Origin: Rebecca billardiae RCC1528
Lineage: Eukaryota > Haptophyta
Reading direction: 5' to 3'
NCBI GenBank assembly: GCA_965240325.2
Contig: OZ251228.1
Coordinates: 2,356,001-2,420,000, forward strand
DNA length: 64,000 bases
Part shown: in pieces, positions 10,892 through 20,503 of the stretch
Numbering within the stretch: position 1 is the first letter of the stretch
How the letters are laid out: every line of letters begins with the position of its first letter
The notes under the pieces: generated by a model
What the model was told of the DNA's origin: nothing
Seen by the model: the letters and a program-made list of their open reading frames with translations, nothing else
Database searches by the model: none
Position numbers and translations under genes: made by a program

Positions 10892-13316
10892 GAGGAGGCG
10901 CAGCAGGAGGAGGAGGAGGAGGAGGAGCGGACGCCGGGCGGCTGCGCCGAAGCGGGTGCCGCCCCGGCCATGGACGCGTGTGCTGCGCGGCAGATCCGCT
11001 CGCCCAGCGCCACGGGCGCCGCAGCGCACGGCGGGCAGCCGGGCGCGGCGGCACACGGCTGCGCGGCGCTGGTGCGCGCGCACGCGCACACGCGGCGCCT
11101 CGGCCGCTGCGCCCGCGCCGCGCGTGGCCCCCGTTCGGACCCCCCATGCACCCGTCGCTCACGCTGCCCGCGCCCGCGCGCACGGCCACGCGCGCGCGCG
11201 CAGACACCGTCGCCCCTCGCGAGGCCCGCGCGCCTCGAGCAGCGGAGCGAGCAACCAGCGGGCACGGCCGAGATCGAGATCTCAGCGGGCACGGCCGAGA
11301 TCGAGATCTCAGCGGGCACGGCCGAGATCGAGATCTCAGCGGGCACGGCCGAGATCGAGATCTCAGCGGGCACGGCCGAGATCGAGACCTCGCGGCGGCC
11401 GCGCGCGGCGGCCGGGCCCGCGGGGGCGTCCCCGAGTCGCGCGAGCCCCGCCGCGCCGTCCGCGCACGCCTCGCCGGAGCCCCCCGCGAGCGCGTCGGCG
11501 CGCGCCCTTGGCGCCGCCGGCTGCGCCGAGGCGGCGTCGCCCTCGGCGGCTGCCACCGCCTCGGGCGCTGGCACCCCTGCGCCCGTGCACTCGCGCGACG
11601 CGACGCCCGCCGGCACCCCGGAGGTGGGCTCGCTGTGCGGCTCGCTCGCGTGGCCGGCGCAGCCTGCACTCGACGAGTGCACCGCCGCCGCCGCCGCCGC
11701 GACCGCGGCCGCCGTCGCCGCCCGGAGCCGCGCCTTTGCGCCAGCGGCGGCGGCGGCCGACGCCGAGGGCGCGGCCGAGCGCGCCGGCGCGGACGGCGCG
11801 CGCGCGCGCGAGCAAGGCGCGAGCGTCGGCGGAGACGAGGCGGCGGCGGGCTCGGCCGGGCTGGCGCGCGAGCGCTGCGCCCCCTCTCCGCGCGCGCACG
11901 CGCACGCGCCCATCTCTGCGCCGGTGCCACTGCCGCCGTGGCCCGCGCCGCGCGACCGGTCTGCGGGTCAGCTCAGCAGCGGCCACTCGCCAGTGTCGCG
12001 GGTGGCGGATGGCGGCGCGCCCGGCTGTGCCGACTGGCCCGAGGGCCGCTCGCCGCCGGGCGCGACGGCGAGCCTGGCCTCGCCGGCGCTCCCTCTCTCC
12101 GCGCGCTGCGCCGAGGCCGCGCGCGCCGCGCCGCCGGGCACGGCCGCGGGCGCGGCGGCGCGCAGTGACGGCGCGGCGGCCGCAGCGCTGAGCCCCGCGC
12201 GCGCCTCGGCTCCCGCCGCGCGCGCGGACGACGTGCCCGCCTCGCCGCTCGCGCTGATCAGCCGGTACGCGAGCGAGGTGGCGAGGCTCGACGTCTCGGT
12301 CGCCGCCGAGGCCGAGGCGCGGCGCGAGCTCGAGCACTTCGCCGCGGCGGCGGTGGGCGAGCTCGGCGCGGCCGAGGCCGACCTGCGCGCTGCGCTGTCG
12401 GAGCACGAGAGCATGCGGCAGGGGCTGGCCGAGATGGAGGCGGCGCTGGCGCAGGAGCGCGCGGCGGGTAGCCGCGTGGCGGACGAGTCGCGCGCGCGCT
12501 CGGCCGAGCTCGCCGCCGCGCACCGCTCCCTCGACGCGCACGAGACGCGCTGCGCCGCGCTGCGCGCCGAGCTGGACGGAGTGCGCGCGGCGTGCTCGGC
12601 CGCGAGCGGCGCGTTCAGAGCCCAGATGGAGGAGGTGACGAGGCTGGTGGCGCAGAAGGACGCGCAGAGCGACGCGCTCAGGGCGCGGGTGCGCGCGCAA
12701 CGCGCGCGCCCGCGCGACCACCCGCGCGCGCCGTCGAGGCGCGCGCGCTCACACGCGACGCGACGCGCGCGCGCGCGCGCATGCGCTCACCGCACCCTGT
12801 GCACGGGCTGCGCGCGCGCGCGCGCGGCCGTGCTGCGCGCAGGTCGCCGAGCTCGAGCGCGCGATTGACGCGCAGCAGCGCGCGTCGTCGCGCGGAGAGG
12901 CCGTGGCCGCCGAGCCGCCGGTCGCGTCGCAGCGGCCGCAGCAGCGCAGCACGCTGCGCGTCCTCGCCAACAACGCGCACGCAGAGCGCATGCGGCTGCT
13001 TGGCCACCACCATCCGGCTCGGAGGGCGGGCGCCGAGCCGCCCTCGTCCGCGTCGCCCAAGCCGCGGGAGGACGAGCAGGCGAGCGCGGCGGACGGGTCC
13101 TCCGAGCCGCGAGGCGCGCGACCCTCGCGCGAGGGTTCGGAGCCGCCGCTCCACGGCTCTCCTCGTGGCAGCAATCCGCGCACGCTCGCGGCACGCGCCG
13201 CATGCGCATGCAACCACGCCGGCGCTGCCAGCAACAGTCCAGCGCGTCGGCGATGCCTGGCGCAGCAGTCCGCGCGCGGGGGTGCGGACGAGAACGAGGC
13301 GCCACCTACGCTCTGA
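3863..13316 (+). CDS. Giant Ala/Arg/Glu-rich coiled-coil protein (two or more exons)
   Basis: A frame of 2942 codons runs from the first in-frame ATG (3863) to 12688, then joins an exon at 12843-13316. The predicted protein has about 3,100 residues. Long stretches have heptad-like patterns (ARAEAEAALEAERRARAQAEDD), interrupted by low-complexity Pro/Ser/Ala linkers, polyQ/polyE and a nine-residue tandem repeat. This suggests a filamentous scaffold, for example cytoskeletal or centrosomal, but no family is recognised and the extreme Ala bias follows the very high GC. Reading straight past 12688 gives an Arg-rich tail ending at 12868. Splicing instead gives ALRAR|VAELERAIDAQQ, which keeps the coiled coil and ends at TGA 13314-13316. 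The frame is also open upstream without ATG to 3743, so an upstream exon is possible. Confidence 0.75.
5215..5700 (+). repeat. Degenerate repeat of about 38 residues within the coiled-coil gene
   Basis: Successive copies of a unit like ASAGAQAAPSAVERAAQRTP followed by THGVGRATQAEPCV recur about every 114 bases, at least four times, decaying towards 5800. The unit is Ala/Gln-rich with conserved Thr-Pro steps and does not look like coiled coil. It probably forms a flexible linker between two coiled-coil blocks. Confidence 0.7.
10825..10929 (+). repeat. CAG then GAG trinucleotide tract coding polyQ/polyE
   Basis: A nearly pure CAG run, broken by one CCG, is followed by GAG runs with a few interruptions. 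It encodes about 20 Gln with one Pro, then EEEAQQEEEEEEE. It is in the reading frame of the coiled-coil gene and is likely to vary in length between individuals. Confidence 0.95.
11072..11203 (+). other. Candidate in-frame intron (132 bp) in the coiled-coil gene
   Basis: The segment starts GTGCGCGCGC, the donor seen in confirmed introns here, and ends GCGCGCGCAG. It is exactly 44 codons, phase 0, without stops, so removal or retention keeps the frame. The read-through peptide is Arg/Cys/Pro-rich (for example RSDPPCTRRSRCPRP) and unlike its flanks; removal joins GCAAL to TPSPLARP. Confidence 0.45.
11257..11391 (+). repeat. 27-bp minisatellite, five units, coding AGTAEIEIS
   Basis: Five head-to-tail 27-base units are in frame with the coiled-coil gene. 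The first four are identical and the fifth differs near its end (EIETS). Each encodes AGTAEIEIS. DNA-level identity inside a gene whose other repeats are degenerate points to recent expansion. Confidence 0.95.
12689..12842 (+). other. Last intron of the coiled-coil gene (154 bp)
   Basis: The donor is CGG|GTGCGCGCGC at 12689 and the acceptor GCGCGCAG|GTCGCC ends at 12842. It is phase 0 and not a multiple of three. Splicing replaces an Arg-rich tail with VAELERAIDAQQRASS, which continues the coiled coil. Confidence 0.7.
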
Positions 13317-13714
13317 CGCCACGGTCACCTCACAGATCCGTGCGACGGGGCCGCGGGCGAGTCGTCCGAGCCAGGTGTACAGTATGGGCGCCATCTTGAG
13401 ATAGGCGCGGAACCGGCGGCATCACTGCCGGTTGCTTGCTCGCCCGCCTGGCCCTGTCATAACAGACATCAGTCACTGTGGCGTCGAGTGACGTCGACGA
13501 CGACTGCATCGGCATCGTCACATCGTTAACGGGCTCGTCTGACTGACTAGTAACTTGGGCCTGTCGCGCCGACGAGACGGCGCTACTGCGTGGCCATGCC
13601 CACAGGCACAGCCCGAGTGCCTCGATGATCCATCAGCTCGAGCGCCTCCGCCGGGTCGTCGCGCTTGAACGCCGACCACTGCTCCTGCTTCACGACTCCG
13701 GCCAGACCGCGGCA
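13317..13714. other. Intergenic, convergent 3' ends
   Basis: This lies between the stop codons of the coiled-coil gene and the first EsV-1-7 gene. Base composition drops from the extreme GC of the gene. I see no coding or RNA feature. Confidence 0.6.
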
Positions 13715-15169
13715 TCAACCAGCGCGCGTGGTAAAGTCGATCTGACCCACAGTCACCACGGGGAGCTCTGGCTCTTGCGGGAGCACCGACACGGACACTG
13801 GATCGTGAGGCTGATGGTGTCCCACCTGCGGGTGCATCGAGCCAGAGGGGGGGAATTCTTCGCCCACGACAATTGGTAGTAGCATTGGAGACACAGTCAA
13901 CTCGACTTGTGGCCAGCCTGTTGCATTGGCTGGCAGCGGAGCAGTGCTGGGCCTTGCACGCGCAGCACATGCAGGCCCATCGGCATCGCAGTGCTGCGCT
14001 CGGGGACGTTTGCTGGAACCGATCTGGGAGAGCATTGCGCCAGAGCTCTGGGCCACGTGAACGCCGCTGTTGCCATGTGACAGCGGAAGCATGCCGGCCA
14101 GCTTGTGCTCAGCGCACCGGCTGGCGCGCGCGTCGCCCGGCATGCCGAAGTTAGGCCGTGTGGTGCAGCCGGTGTGATCACACTTGCGGCTCCTCACGTC
14201 GACCATGCCAGCCAGCTTGTGCTCAGCGCACCGGCTCGCGCGCGCGTCGCCCGGCATGCCAAACGAAGGCTGCTTGGTGCAGCCGGCGTGATCACACTTG
14301 GAGCTCCTCACATTGACCATGCCGGCCAGCTTGTGCTCAGCGCACCGGCTGGCGCGCGTGTCGCCCGGCATGCCGAATGAAGGCCCCTTGGTGCAGCCGG
14401 TGTGATCACACTTGCGGCTCTTCACGTCGACCATGCCGGCCAGCTTGTGCGTTGCGCACCGGCTGCCGCGCGCATCACCCGGCATGCCAAATGATGGCTC
14501 CTTTGTGCAACCAGCCTCATCGCACTTGCGGGTCACCACGTTGACCATGCCGGCCAGCTTGTGCTCAGCGCACCGGCTGGCGCGCGCGTCGCCCGGCATG
14601 CCAAACGAAGGCTGCTTGGTGCAGCCGGCGTGATCACACTTGCGGCTCACCACGTTGACCATGCCGGCCAGCTTGTGCGTACCGCACCGGCTGGCGCGCG
14701 CGTCGCCCAGCATGCCGAACACAGGCTCCTTGGTGCAGCCGGTGTGATCACACTTGGGGTGCTTCACGTCGACCATGCCATCCAGCTTGTGCGTAGCGCA
14801 CCGGCTGGCGCGCGTGTCGCCCGGCATGCCGAACAAAGGCTGCTTGGTGCAGCCAGCGTGATCACACTTGCGGCTCACCACGTCGACCATGCCGGCCAGC
14901 TTGTGCGTTGCGCACCGGCTGCCGCGCGCATCACCCGGCATGCCAAATGATGGCTTCTTTGTGCAACCAGCCTCATCGCACTTGCGGGTCACCACGTTGA
15001 CCATGCCGGCAAGCTTGTGCTCAGCGCACCGGCTGCGCCGAGCATCACCCGGCATGCCGAATACTGGCAACTTTGTGCAGCCGGCCTCATCACAGGTTCG
15101 GCCATGGACGTTTGCAGCCATGCTTTCCTCAGCAGTCTGCCCAATAGTAAGGTTCGGGCCAGATAGCAT
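13715..15169 (-). CDS. EsV-1-7 repeat protein, locus 1 (nine repeats)
   Basis: The protein has 484 residues from a clear ATG at 15167-15169. After about 25 residues come nine tandem 38-residue repeats, each C-x4-C-x16-C-x2-H, with a core like FGMPGDARASRCAEHKLAGM. This spacing matches the EsV-1-7 motif first named in an Ectocarpus virus and found in brown-algal developmental regulators such as IMMEDIATE UPRIGHT. The pattern suggests a small metal-binding fold, but its biochemical role is unknown. The C-terminal 120 residues are non-repetitive. The repeats are more diverged than in loci 2-4 (CDEAGCTK as well as CDHAGCTK), and the tail differs, so this is the older or ancestral copy. It is transcribed divergently from APH-1, with 180 bp between the starts. 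Confidence 0.9.
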   Translation of the reverse strand: MLSGPNLTIGQTAEESMAANVHGRTCDEAGCTKLPVFGMPGDARRSRCAEHKLAGMVNVVTRKCDEAGCTKKPSFGMPGDARGSRCATHKLAGMVDVVSRKCDHAGCTKQPLFGMPGDTRASRCATHKLDGMVDVKHPKCDHTGCTKEPVFGMLGDARASRCGTHKLAGMVNVVSRKCDHAGCTKQPSFGMPGDARASRCAEHKLAGMVNVVTRKCDEAGCTKEPSFGMPGDARGSRCATHKLAGMVDVKSRKCDHTGCTKGPSFGMPGDTRASRCAEHKLAGMVNVRSSKCDHAGCTKQPSFGMPGDARASRCAEHKLAGMVDVRSRKCDHTGCTTRPNFGMPGDARASRCAEHKLAGMLPLSHGNSGVHVAQSSGAMLSQIGSSKRPRAQHCDADGPACAARARPSTAPLPANATGWPQVELTVSPMLLPIVVGEEFPPSGSMHPQVGHHQPHDPVSVSVLPQEPELPVVTVGQIDFTTRAG

Positions 15170-15349
15170 CTCGCGCCGCGCGCGGCTTCATCGCCGGGGA
15201 TGCACACAGGTTTTGGCCGGCTAAAATTCTGTTCGGGCCGAAAGGAAAAAGGCGTGCGGAGCAGCAGGCTGAGGAAATGGGCAGGCGCTGCGTGCTGCTT
15301 CGTAATCCGTACAGCGCGGCAGGCGCCATCCTTTCCAGCGGCGACCGCC
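15170..15349. promoter_or_regulatory. Shared bidirectional intergenic region, EsV-1-7 locus 1 and APH-1
   Basis: Only 180 bp separate the two divergent start codons, so both promoters and 5' UTRs must lie here or overlap neighbouring exons. I see no TATA box. This is inferred from position only. Confidence 0.4.
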
Positions 15350-16282
15350 ATGGGGTGGCTCAACGCGCTCGGCGCTGCCGTCGCCACGTTTGGGCCGGTG
15401 GGCACGATCTTCGCGATGGTCGTGTACCCGCGCCCTTATCGGGTGATCCTCTCGCTGTCGAGCGCGTTCGCCTTCGCGCTCTGCGTGATGGCGAGCGGGC
15501 TGGTGTGGACGATCATCCCGCCGCTGCGGCAGCAGCTCGCCGTGCTCGCGGTGTACTCGACGGCCATCCAGGAGCTCGGCCGCTTCGGCATGTACGTGGC
15601 GTACGTGCGCTTGCAAAAGACGATCGCGACGATGCGCGGCATCTCCAGCCACAGCCTAGACTTCGCCGCCTCGCCCGCGCACGCGTTCATGGAGCGGGTG
15701 GCGTGCGCCACCGCCATCGGCGTCGGCACCGGCGCGACGCACGCCCTGCTCATCACGGGGCGCCAGCTGAGCGACGCCTCCTCGCCCGGGTCCTCGTACG
15801 TGCCCGGCTGCGCCATGTCCCAGTACGGCCTGGGCGCGCTCGTCGCCCTCGCCTTCGCCCTGCTGCACGTGGTGTGGACCATATATGCGTTTGTCGACGC
15901 GTACCCGCGCCAGTCCAAGGCAGGGGTGGGCCTCGTCGCCGGTGCGCGCGCTGCGGAGCGCCCCGCGCGCGCCGCGGTGGCGCCGGGTGGCCGCGTGGCG
16001 GGAACGCCCGGCGGCCAGCGGCACCCCTGTCGGCGCCGCGCTCTGCAAGCGCTCACTGTTGCGAGCGCTCGGACCCCCCCGCGCAACGTGCCGCCCGCAG
16101 GCTCACACCTCGCTGCCTCTGGGATCACTCTGCTGCACGCGGTCGACGGGAGGCCCGCCCTTCAGTGCGGTGGGCTGACGCTGCCGCTCCTGTACGTGGT
16201 GCTGATTGCGCTGTGCGCCGCGACCGCTCGTTCCGCTCTGTCCACGCTCCGAAAGCAAGGGCGCGCAGGGGGCATCTCATGA
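15350..16282 (+). CDS. APH1: Gamma-secretase subunit APH-1 (two exons)
   Basis: Exons 15350-15941 and 16101-16282 encode 257 residues, close to human APH-1a (265). The N-terminus MGWLNALGAAVATFGPVGTI, the segment AIQELGRFGMYVAYVRLQK, the GxxxG motif GVGTG (124-128), LLHVVWTIYAFVDA (His173) and LVAGSHLAASGITLL (His200) align with the conserved APH-1 segments and its two membrane histidines. Seven hydrophobic segments are expected. APH-1 scaffolds the intramembrane protease with presenilin, nicastrin and PEN-2. The 159-bp intron (phase 1, donor G|GTGCGCGCGC, acceptor CCCGCAG) is a multiple of three with no stop. Unspliced reading therefore stays open but inserts 53 residues into the His200 motif. 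The ATG at 15350 is preferred over longer upstream extensions because it begins the conserved N-terminus. Confidence 0.9.
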   Translation: MGWLNALGAAVATFGPVGTIFAMVVYPRPYRVILSLSSAFAFALCVMASGLVWTIIPPLRQQLAVLAVYSTAIQELGRFGMYVAYVRLQKTIATMRGISSHSLDFAASPAHAFMERVACATAIGVGTGATHALLITGRQLSDASSPGSSYVPGCAMSQYGLGALVALAFALLHVVWTIYAFVDAYPRQSKAGVGLVAGARAAERPARAAVAPGGRVAGTPGGQRHPCRRRALQALTVASARTPPRNVPPAGSHLAASGITLLHAVDGRPALQCGGLTLPLLYVVLIALCAATARSALSTLRKQGRAGGIS

Positions 16283-17672
16283 CCGCTTCGCCAGCGGCCG
16301 CAGCGCGACTGCGCGACGCTCGGGACTACTAACACATTGTAGGACCGTCATCGTAAAGAAACCAGCTGCTGCGCTTTAAAGTACTCTTGTGCGCGCTGTG
16401 GTGTGCGCTGAGTGGTAGCGCACTCTGAGTCTGAGACTGAGTGTGAAATAAGTCGTACTCGCGCGGGTTGGGCCGCGGCGCGGCGGCGCCGGGCCGTCCG
16501 CGGCCTGTCGTCGGAGTGGCGGGCTCGTCAGCATCGAGCGGCTCGGTCAGATCCGAGTCCGCGTGACGCGTCGCCGCGCCGCACTGTGTCTGTCGTCACT
16601 GCGGCAGCGGCGTCGGCCACACATCATCGGCCTACGACTCGTCTGATCATCAGTACAGACGATGACAGTCTAGGCCACATCAGACAACTACGACCACCCC
16701 CTTAGACCCTGCCGCCGCTGCCAATAGTCTGAGACTCTTCCGGCCGTGCCCGTGTCCGGTGAAGCTACGCCGCTGGTGAGCTACGCCGCTGGAGAACTGC
16801 AAGCTGCTGTCTCCACCTGCTCTCCGCAGTCGCGGTATAGGCTTCGTCTCGGTCTTCCCCGTTTGAATTCTAGGAAGACCGACTCCGAGACCGACAGCTA
16901 TCGTGGTGGCGGTGTGCCCGGCTGAGGCGGGCGCACGAGCATTCCCAAGCCCAAGGCGCCAGCCTTGTCAGCGACGAGCGCATTGGCAACGGCGTGCATG
17001 TGACACTGCTCACCTTCCGACGCGTCGATGAGCTACGCAAGGAGGTCGGCGAGCCGTGCCCGCGGAGTGCCTGCGTCCCGCGAGACGCACTGCTGTGCAG
17101 ACAAACCCCCCACTACAAGGAGTCATCTGTCTATCTGCACAGCACCGGCCAACCCCGCTTCGACTCCCTTGGCGCTTGCACCGGTGCACGCGTCGTCGGA
17201 TGCACAGAACCGCGCCAAACGGAAAGGCCCACGACTGTCCTAGCAAAATGGTATGATGGTTATGACGTTGTAACTACAGTTTACTACTAGAAAAGAGACG
17301 CACATACAGCGCTCAGGCAGGCGAGAGTACTTTGCAGCAGCCGTTTACCCAATGTGCTATAAGTGGGAATACAGGCACCGAACGGCGCGAATCTGCTTCG
17401 AATCTGAGAGTAGATTCCGTCATTTTGACCGTGCTCGGGTATGATAGTAACGCGCGCACCAATGAGACGTACGGTCAGGCCTGCACCCGTTCTACTATGA
17501 TACGTACATGGGCTGAGGAAAGCTTCAGTTCAACTCTTCCAAAAACTACCCGGAACCTCAATCAAACCCGGGTGCCACTGGCGGCGAATCATCCACTGAT
17601 GCCCTTTGCGAAGCGCCCTGAGCGCGCCACCTCTTGTCAGAGGACGACCGCCCGCCTCCTCACAGGGCGAGA
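16283..17672. other. Intergenic, no gene recognised
   Basis: About 1.4 kb lies between APH-1 and the Sel1 gene, which are co-oriented. Short open frames occur on both strands but none shows a domain, a signal peptide or gene-like composition. CTACAGTTTACTACTAG near 17270 partly resembles the inverse of the CATAGTAAACTGTA motif found elsewhere in the window. Confidence 0.5.
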
Positions 17673-19265
17673 ATGCCGCCGTTCCGACCCGAGCTCAGCA
17701 TCTGTGCAGACTGGGCGAGTGAGGGCGACAGGCCACTCGCCACCGACGGCGCGCAGAACGCCGACAGCACCAAGGACACAGTCGCCCAGCGGATGAGTCG
17801 ACTCACCGCGGAGCAGGGCAGCAGCCTGGCCGCGAAGCACAACACGGGCTTGTGTATCCTGCACGAAGCGCGAGAGCCCAAGGAGGCGGCAGCGTGGTTC
17901 GAGTGTGCGGCGAATGAGCGCTTTGCCCCTTCCGAGTACGCCATGGGCGTACTGTACGCCACAGGCGAGGGCGTGGAGCAGGATGCGCTGGCAGCCCGAC
18001 GCTGGATTTTTAGCGCGGCTGAGCACGGGTACGCGCGAGCGCGCCTGTGCCTGGCGGATTGCCTCAACGACCCGCGGAAGGCGCCAATCCTCGGGCTGCG
18101 AGAGGACCACTCAGCAGCCGTGTGGTGGTACCGCGGGGCGGCTGAGCAAGGCGACCTCAGGGCCAAGTTCGAGCTCTCGATGTGCCTCGAGCTCGCGCGC
18201 GGGGTCAGCCGCGTCGACCTGGTCGAGGCGCTGCGCCTGCGCCGCGAGGCTGCTGAGGGGGGGCAGCTCGAGGCGCAGTACGCGATGGGTGGCTTGATCC
18301 GGAAGGCGAACCCGGCCGAGGCCGCCGGTTGGGATCGCGCTGCCGCCGAGCGCGGCCACGCCCTCGCGCAGCACAACATGGGTCGCAACTACGCGTGTGG
18401 CAACGGCGTGGTGCAAGACCTCGTCGAGGCGGTCCACTGGTACCGCCTCGCGGCCGAGCAAGGGGCGGCATGCGCGCAGGTCAACCTGGGCCAGTGTATC
18501 CTGGCGGGGCGGGGCGTTGGCCGCGATGTCGCGGCTGGGCTGCGCTGGCTCGAGTCGGCTGCTTCGCAGGGCGATGGCTGCGCGCGCAATCTCTTGGCTC
18601 ACCTGTACTCGAGCGGCCAGGTGGAAGGCGTGCCGCGCGACCTGGACCGGGCGCGCCGTGTGCTGCTGCAGGCGGCCGAGCAGGGGTATGCGCCGTCGCA
18701 GCACACCGTCGGCGTATGCTGTATGCAAGGCCTGCGCGGCTTCACGCGCGACAACAACGACGCTCTGCGCTGGTTCAGCCGGGCTGCCAGGCAAGGCCAC
18801 AGCTACGCACAATTCAACGTCTTCGCCGTGCGGATGCTCCCCGACGTGCTCAGCACCGAGGCGGAGATGGACGAGGCGGGCATGTTTCTGCGCGCAGCGG
18901 CGTCGACGGGGCTGGCACTCGCGCAGCTCCATCTCGGCCTGATGCTCGTCGACGACAAGCGGTGGGACCGGCGATGTGTCCAAGTGGCCCGCGAGAGCAG
19001 CTCCGCGGAAGAGGCTGCTGCTGTCTCCATGCTGCTTGCAGCCAAGTCGGCAAAGCACCTTGGCGAGTGCCCATCGCTGTGGCAGAGCAACACCGAGGCG
19101 GTCAAGTGGATTCAACTGGCTGCGCAGGGCGCTGATGACAGCTGCGCCCGGCTCTCGTGCCCCGGCGCAGAACAGCAGGCTGCGCGGAGCGGCAGCAGCG
19201 CAGACGATGCTGGCTCACGGCGGCTTGCAGGGATCTATCTTCAGGCACTGTCATCCGCCATGTGA
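17673..19265 (+). CDS. Sel1-like repeat protein
   Basis: This 530-residue frame starts at the first in-frame ATG (17673); an earlier TTG at 17634 is not used. About eleven Sel1-like repeats of 34-40 residues fill most of the protein, for example EAVHWYRLAAEQGAACAQVN and AVWWYRGAAEQGDLRAKFEL, with the diagnostic AA-x-QG and A-x-x-x-G positions. Sel1 repeats form alpha-solenoid scaffolds that bind proteins, as in ERAD adaptor SEL1L/Hrd3. I see no signal peptide or membrane segment, so a cytosolic adaptor is more likely than an ERAD subunit. Repeats become irregular after residue 400, and the last 60 residues are Ala/Ser-rich. Confidence 0.85.
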   Translation: MPPFRPELSICADWASEGDRPLATDGAQNADSTKDTVAQRMSRLTAEQGSSLAAKHNTGLCILHEAREPKEAAAWFECAANERFAPSEYAMGVLYATGEGVEQDALAARRWIFSAAEHGYARARLCLADCLNDPRKAPILGLREDHSAAVWWYRGAAEQGDLRAKFELSMCLELARGVSRVDLVEALRLRREAAEGGQLEAQYAMGGLIRKANPAEAAGWDRAAAERGHALAQHNMGRNYACGNGVVQDLVEAVHWYRLAAEQGAACAQVNLGQCILAGRGVGRDVAAGLRWLESAASQGDGCARNLLAHLYSSGQVEGVPRDLDRARRVLLQAAEQGYAPSQHTVGVCCMQGLRGFTRDNNDALRWFSRAARQGHSYAQFNVFAVRMLPDVLSTEAEMDEAGMFLRAAASTGLALAQLHLGLMLVDDKRWDRRCVQVARESSSAEEAAAVSMLLAAKSAKHLGECPSLWQSNTEAVKWIQLAAQGADDSCARLSCPGAEQQAARSGSSADDAGSRRLAGIYLQALSSAM

Positions 19266-20503
19266 CGCACGGCATGTGAAACCCGTTGATTGACTGAATG
19301 GCAGCATCCCGAAGGAAGAGGCTCGAGCACCAGCAGTTCTGGCACGCCGCCTCTCCGCCATCAACGCCGCACCGCGTCCGGGTCCGTATGATAAATAATG
19401 ATTCGCACCGCACATAAGTGTCATCTACGTCAGTCAGTACTTGACTGTTAGTGAGTTAGGGCTGCGACCGGGCTGGCAGCCCGCGCCGCCCGCGCGCGAC
19501 GTCCGCGGCCACCCGTCACTCCTCAGCGCCACACGCAATCCGTTGGCGTCAGGCTGCCCTGCATCGTAGTAACCTAGGCCCGTCGCGGTACCCTCGGCCC
19601 GCTTGCTTACCGCACCGCTCTCCCCAAGCGCGCCTGCAATAAGTGCCTCCGGACGCGTCTCCCGCTTGCTCACTCAGCCTCAGGCCGCTGCGGTCACGCA
19701 GCCGCCGGCTCAACCGCCGGCCGAGAGGGAAGACTCGAGCCACGGCCTTGGATGCGGCGCCGCTGCCCGGCTCTGTGCGCGGGCGGGCGTGCGCGGGCCT
19801 CACCGTGTAACCGTGAGCAGCGGCGCACTCCGCGCAGGCGGTCTGAAGGAGAGCTGCGCGTGATCCGCACTTCCACCCCGCTCTCGGCCCGTCTGCTTAC
19901 TCTGTCTGAGCAGCGCCTGCGGTTTCGGGCTCCGTGTCGCGTCCGGGGCCGCCGCCAGCCGCACTCGGCGGCACGCCGCCACGCCTAGCACAGACAGCAG
20001 CGGCCAAGACGAGCAGGCATTTGGCGTGCGATTACTGTACTACTAGTCCGTAAGGCGCGCGCCGCGCGCCGGCTGGAAGGAGTGCGAAGTCTGGTTGGCT
20101 GCCAGTGCGATTACTATGTACTGTAGTCCGTAAGCTCCCTGCACCACTGGCAGGCGTGACTCTGCTCCGACGGCTCGTCGCGGTGGCCAGGCGGACCACG
20201 CACGCACATGCGAGGGTCCTCGGCAAGCGCCAGCCGCTCGGGCGGACGCGGTTCGCGCACAACGCGACGAGCGCGCTCCCTGTCCGCGAAAGAGCCGTCT
20301 TGCGTGCTCGAGAGTCGAGGGCCGGCGGGTGGTTGTTGATGCGGTTTACGTGGACGGACGCACGGACGCGCCTCGCCTCGGGGCAACTCGGCAACCCCAA
20401 GTCGCAGAGCGACCCCTGCCGTTGGCCGTTTACTTACAGGGCCATGCATTTATGAGTATGCGCGCCGACTCGCCGACGACTCCATCACTTTCTCCGCTCC
20501 CCA
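19266..20503. other. Intergenic with a short direct repeat
   Basis: I recognise no gene. A sequence of about 28 bases (GTGCGATTACT...GTCCGTAAG) occurs at 20027-20054 and again, with small changes, at 20105-20134. Frames here are short and without domains. The promoter of the downstream Cys-rich gene must be near 20400-20500. Confidence 0.5.

Noticed and set aside
11257-11391. CRISPR-like array (regular 27-bp repeats)
   Set aside because: The units are directly adjacent with no spacers and lie in frame in a eukaryotic coding region.
4149-11930. Very long minus-strand and alternative plus-strand open frames inside the coiled-coil gene (hundreds to 1,439 codons)
   Set aside because: In DNA of this GC content stop codons are rare in all frames. 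The alternative translations are almost pure Arg/Ala/Pro or Ala/Ser, without domain signals, while the plus frame starting at 3863 has heptad patterns and a continuing exon.
12843-12868. Stop codon at 12866-12868 as the true end of the coiled-coil protein
   Set aside because: The last 60 residues before it are Arg-rich and begin at a donor-like GTGCGCGCGC. The alternative exon continues the coiled coil and ends at a later stop.
14105-15060. CRISPR-like periodicity of the 114-bp repeats
   Set aside because: The whole period is repeat and encodes a protein motif; there are no unique spacers.
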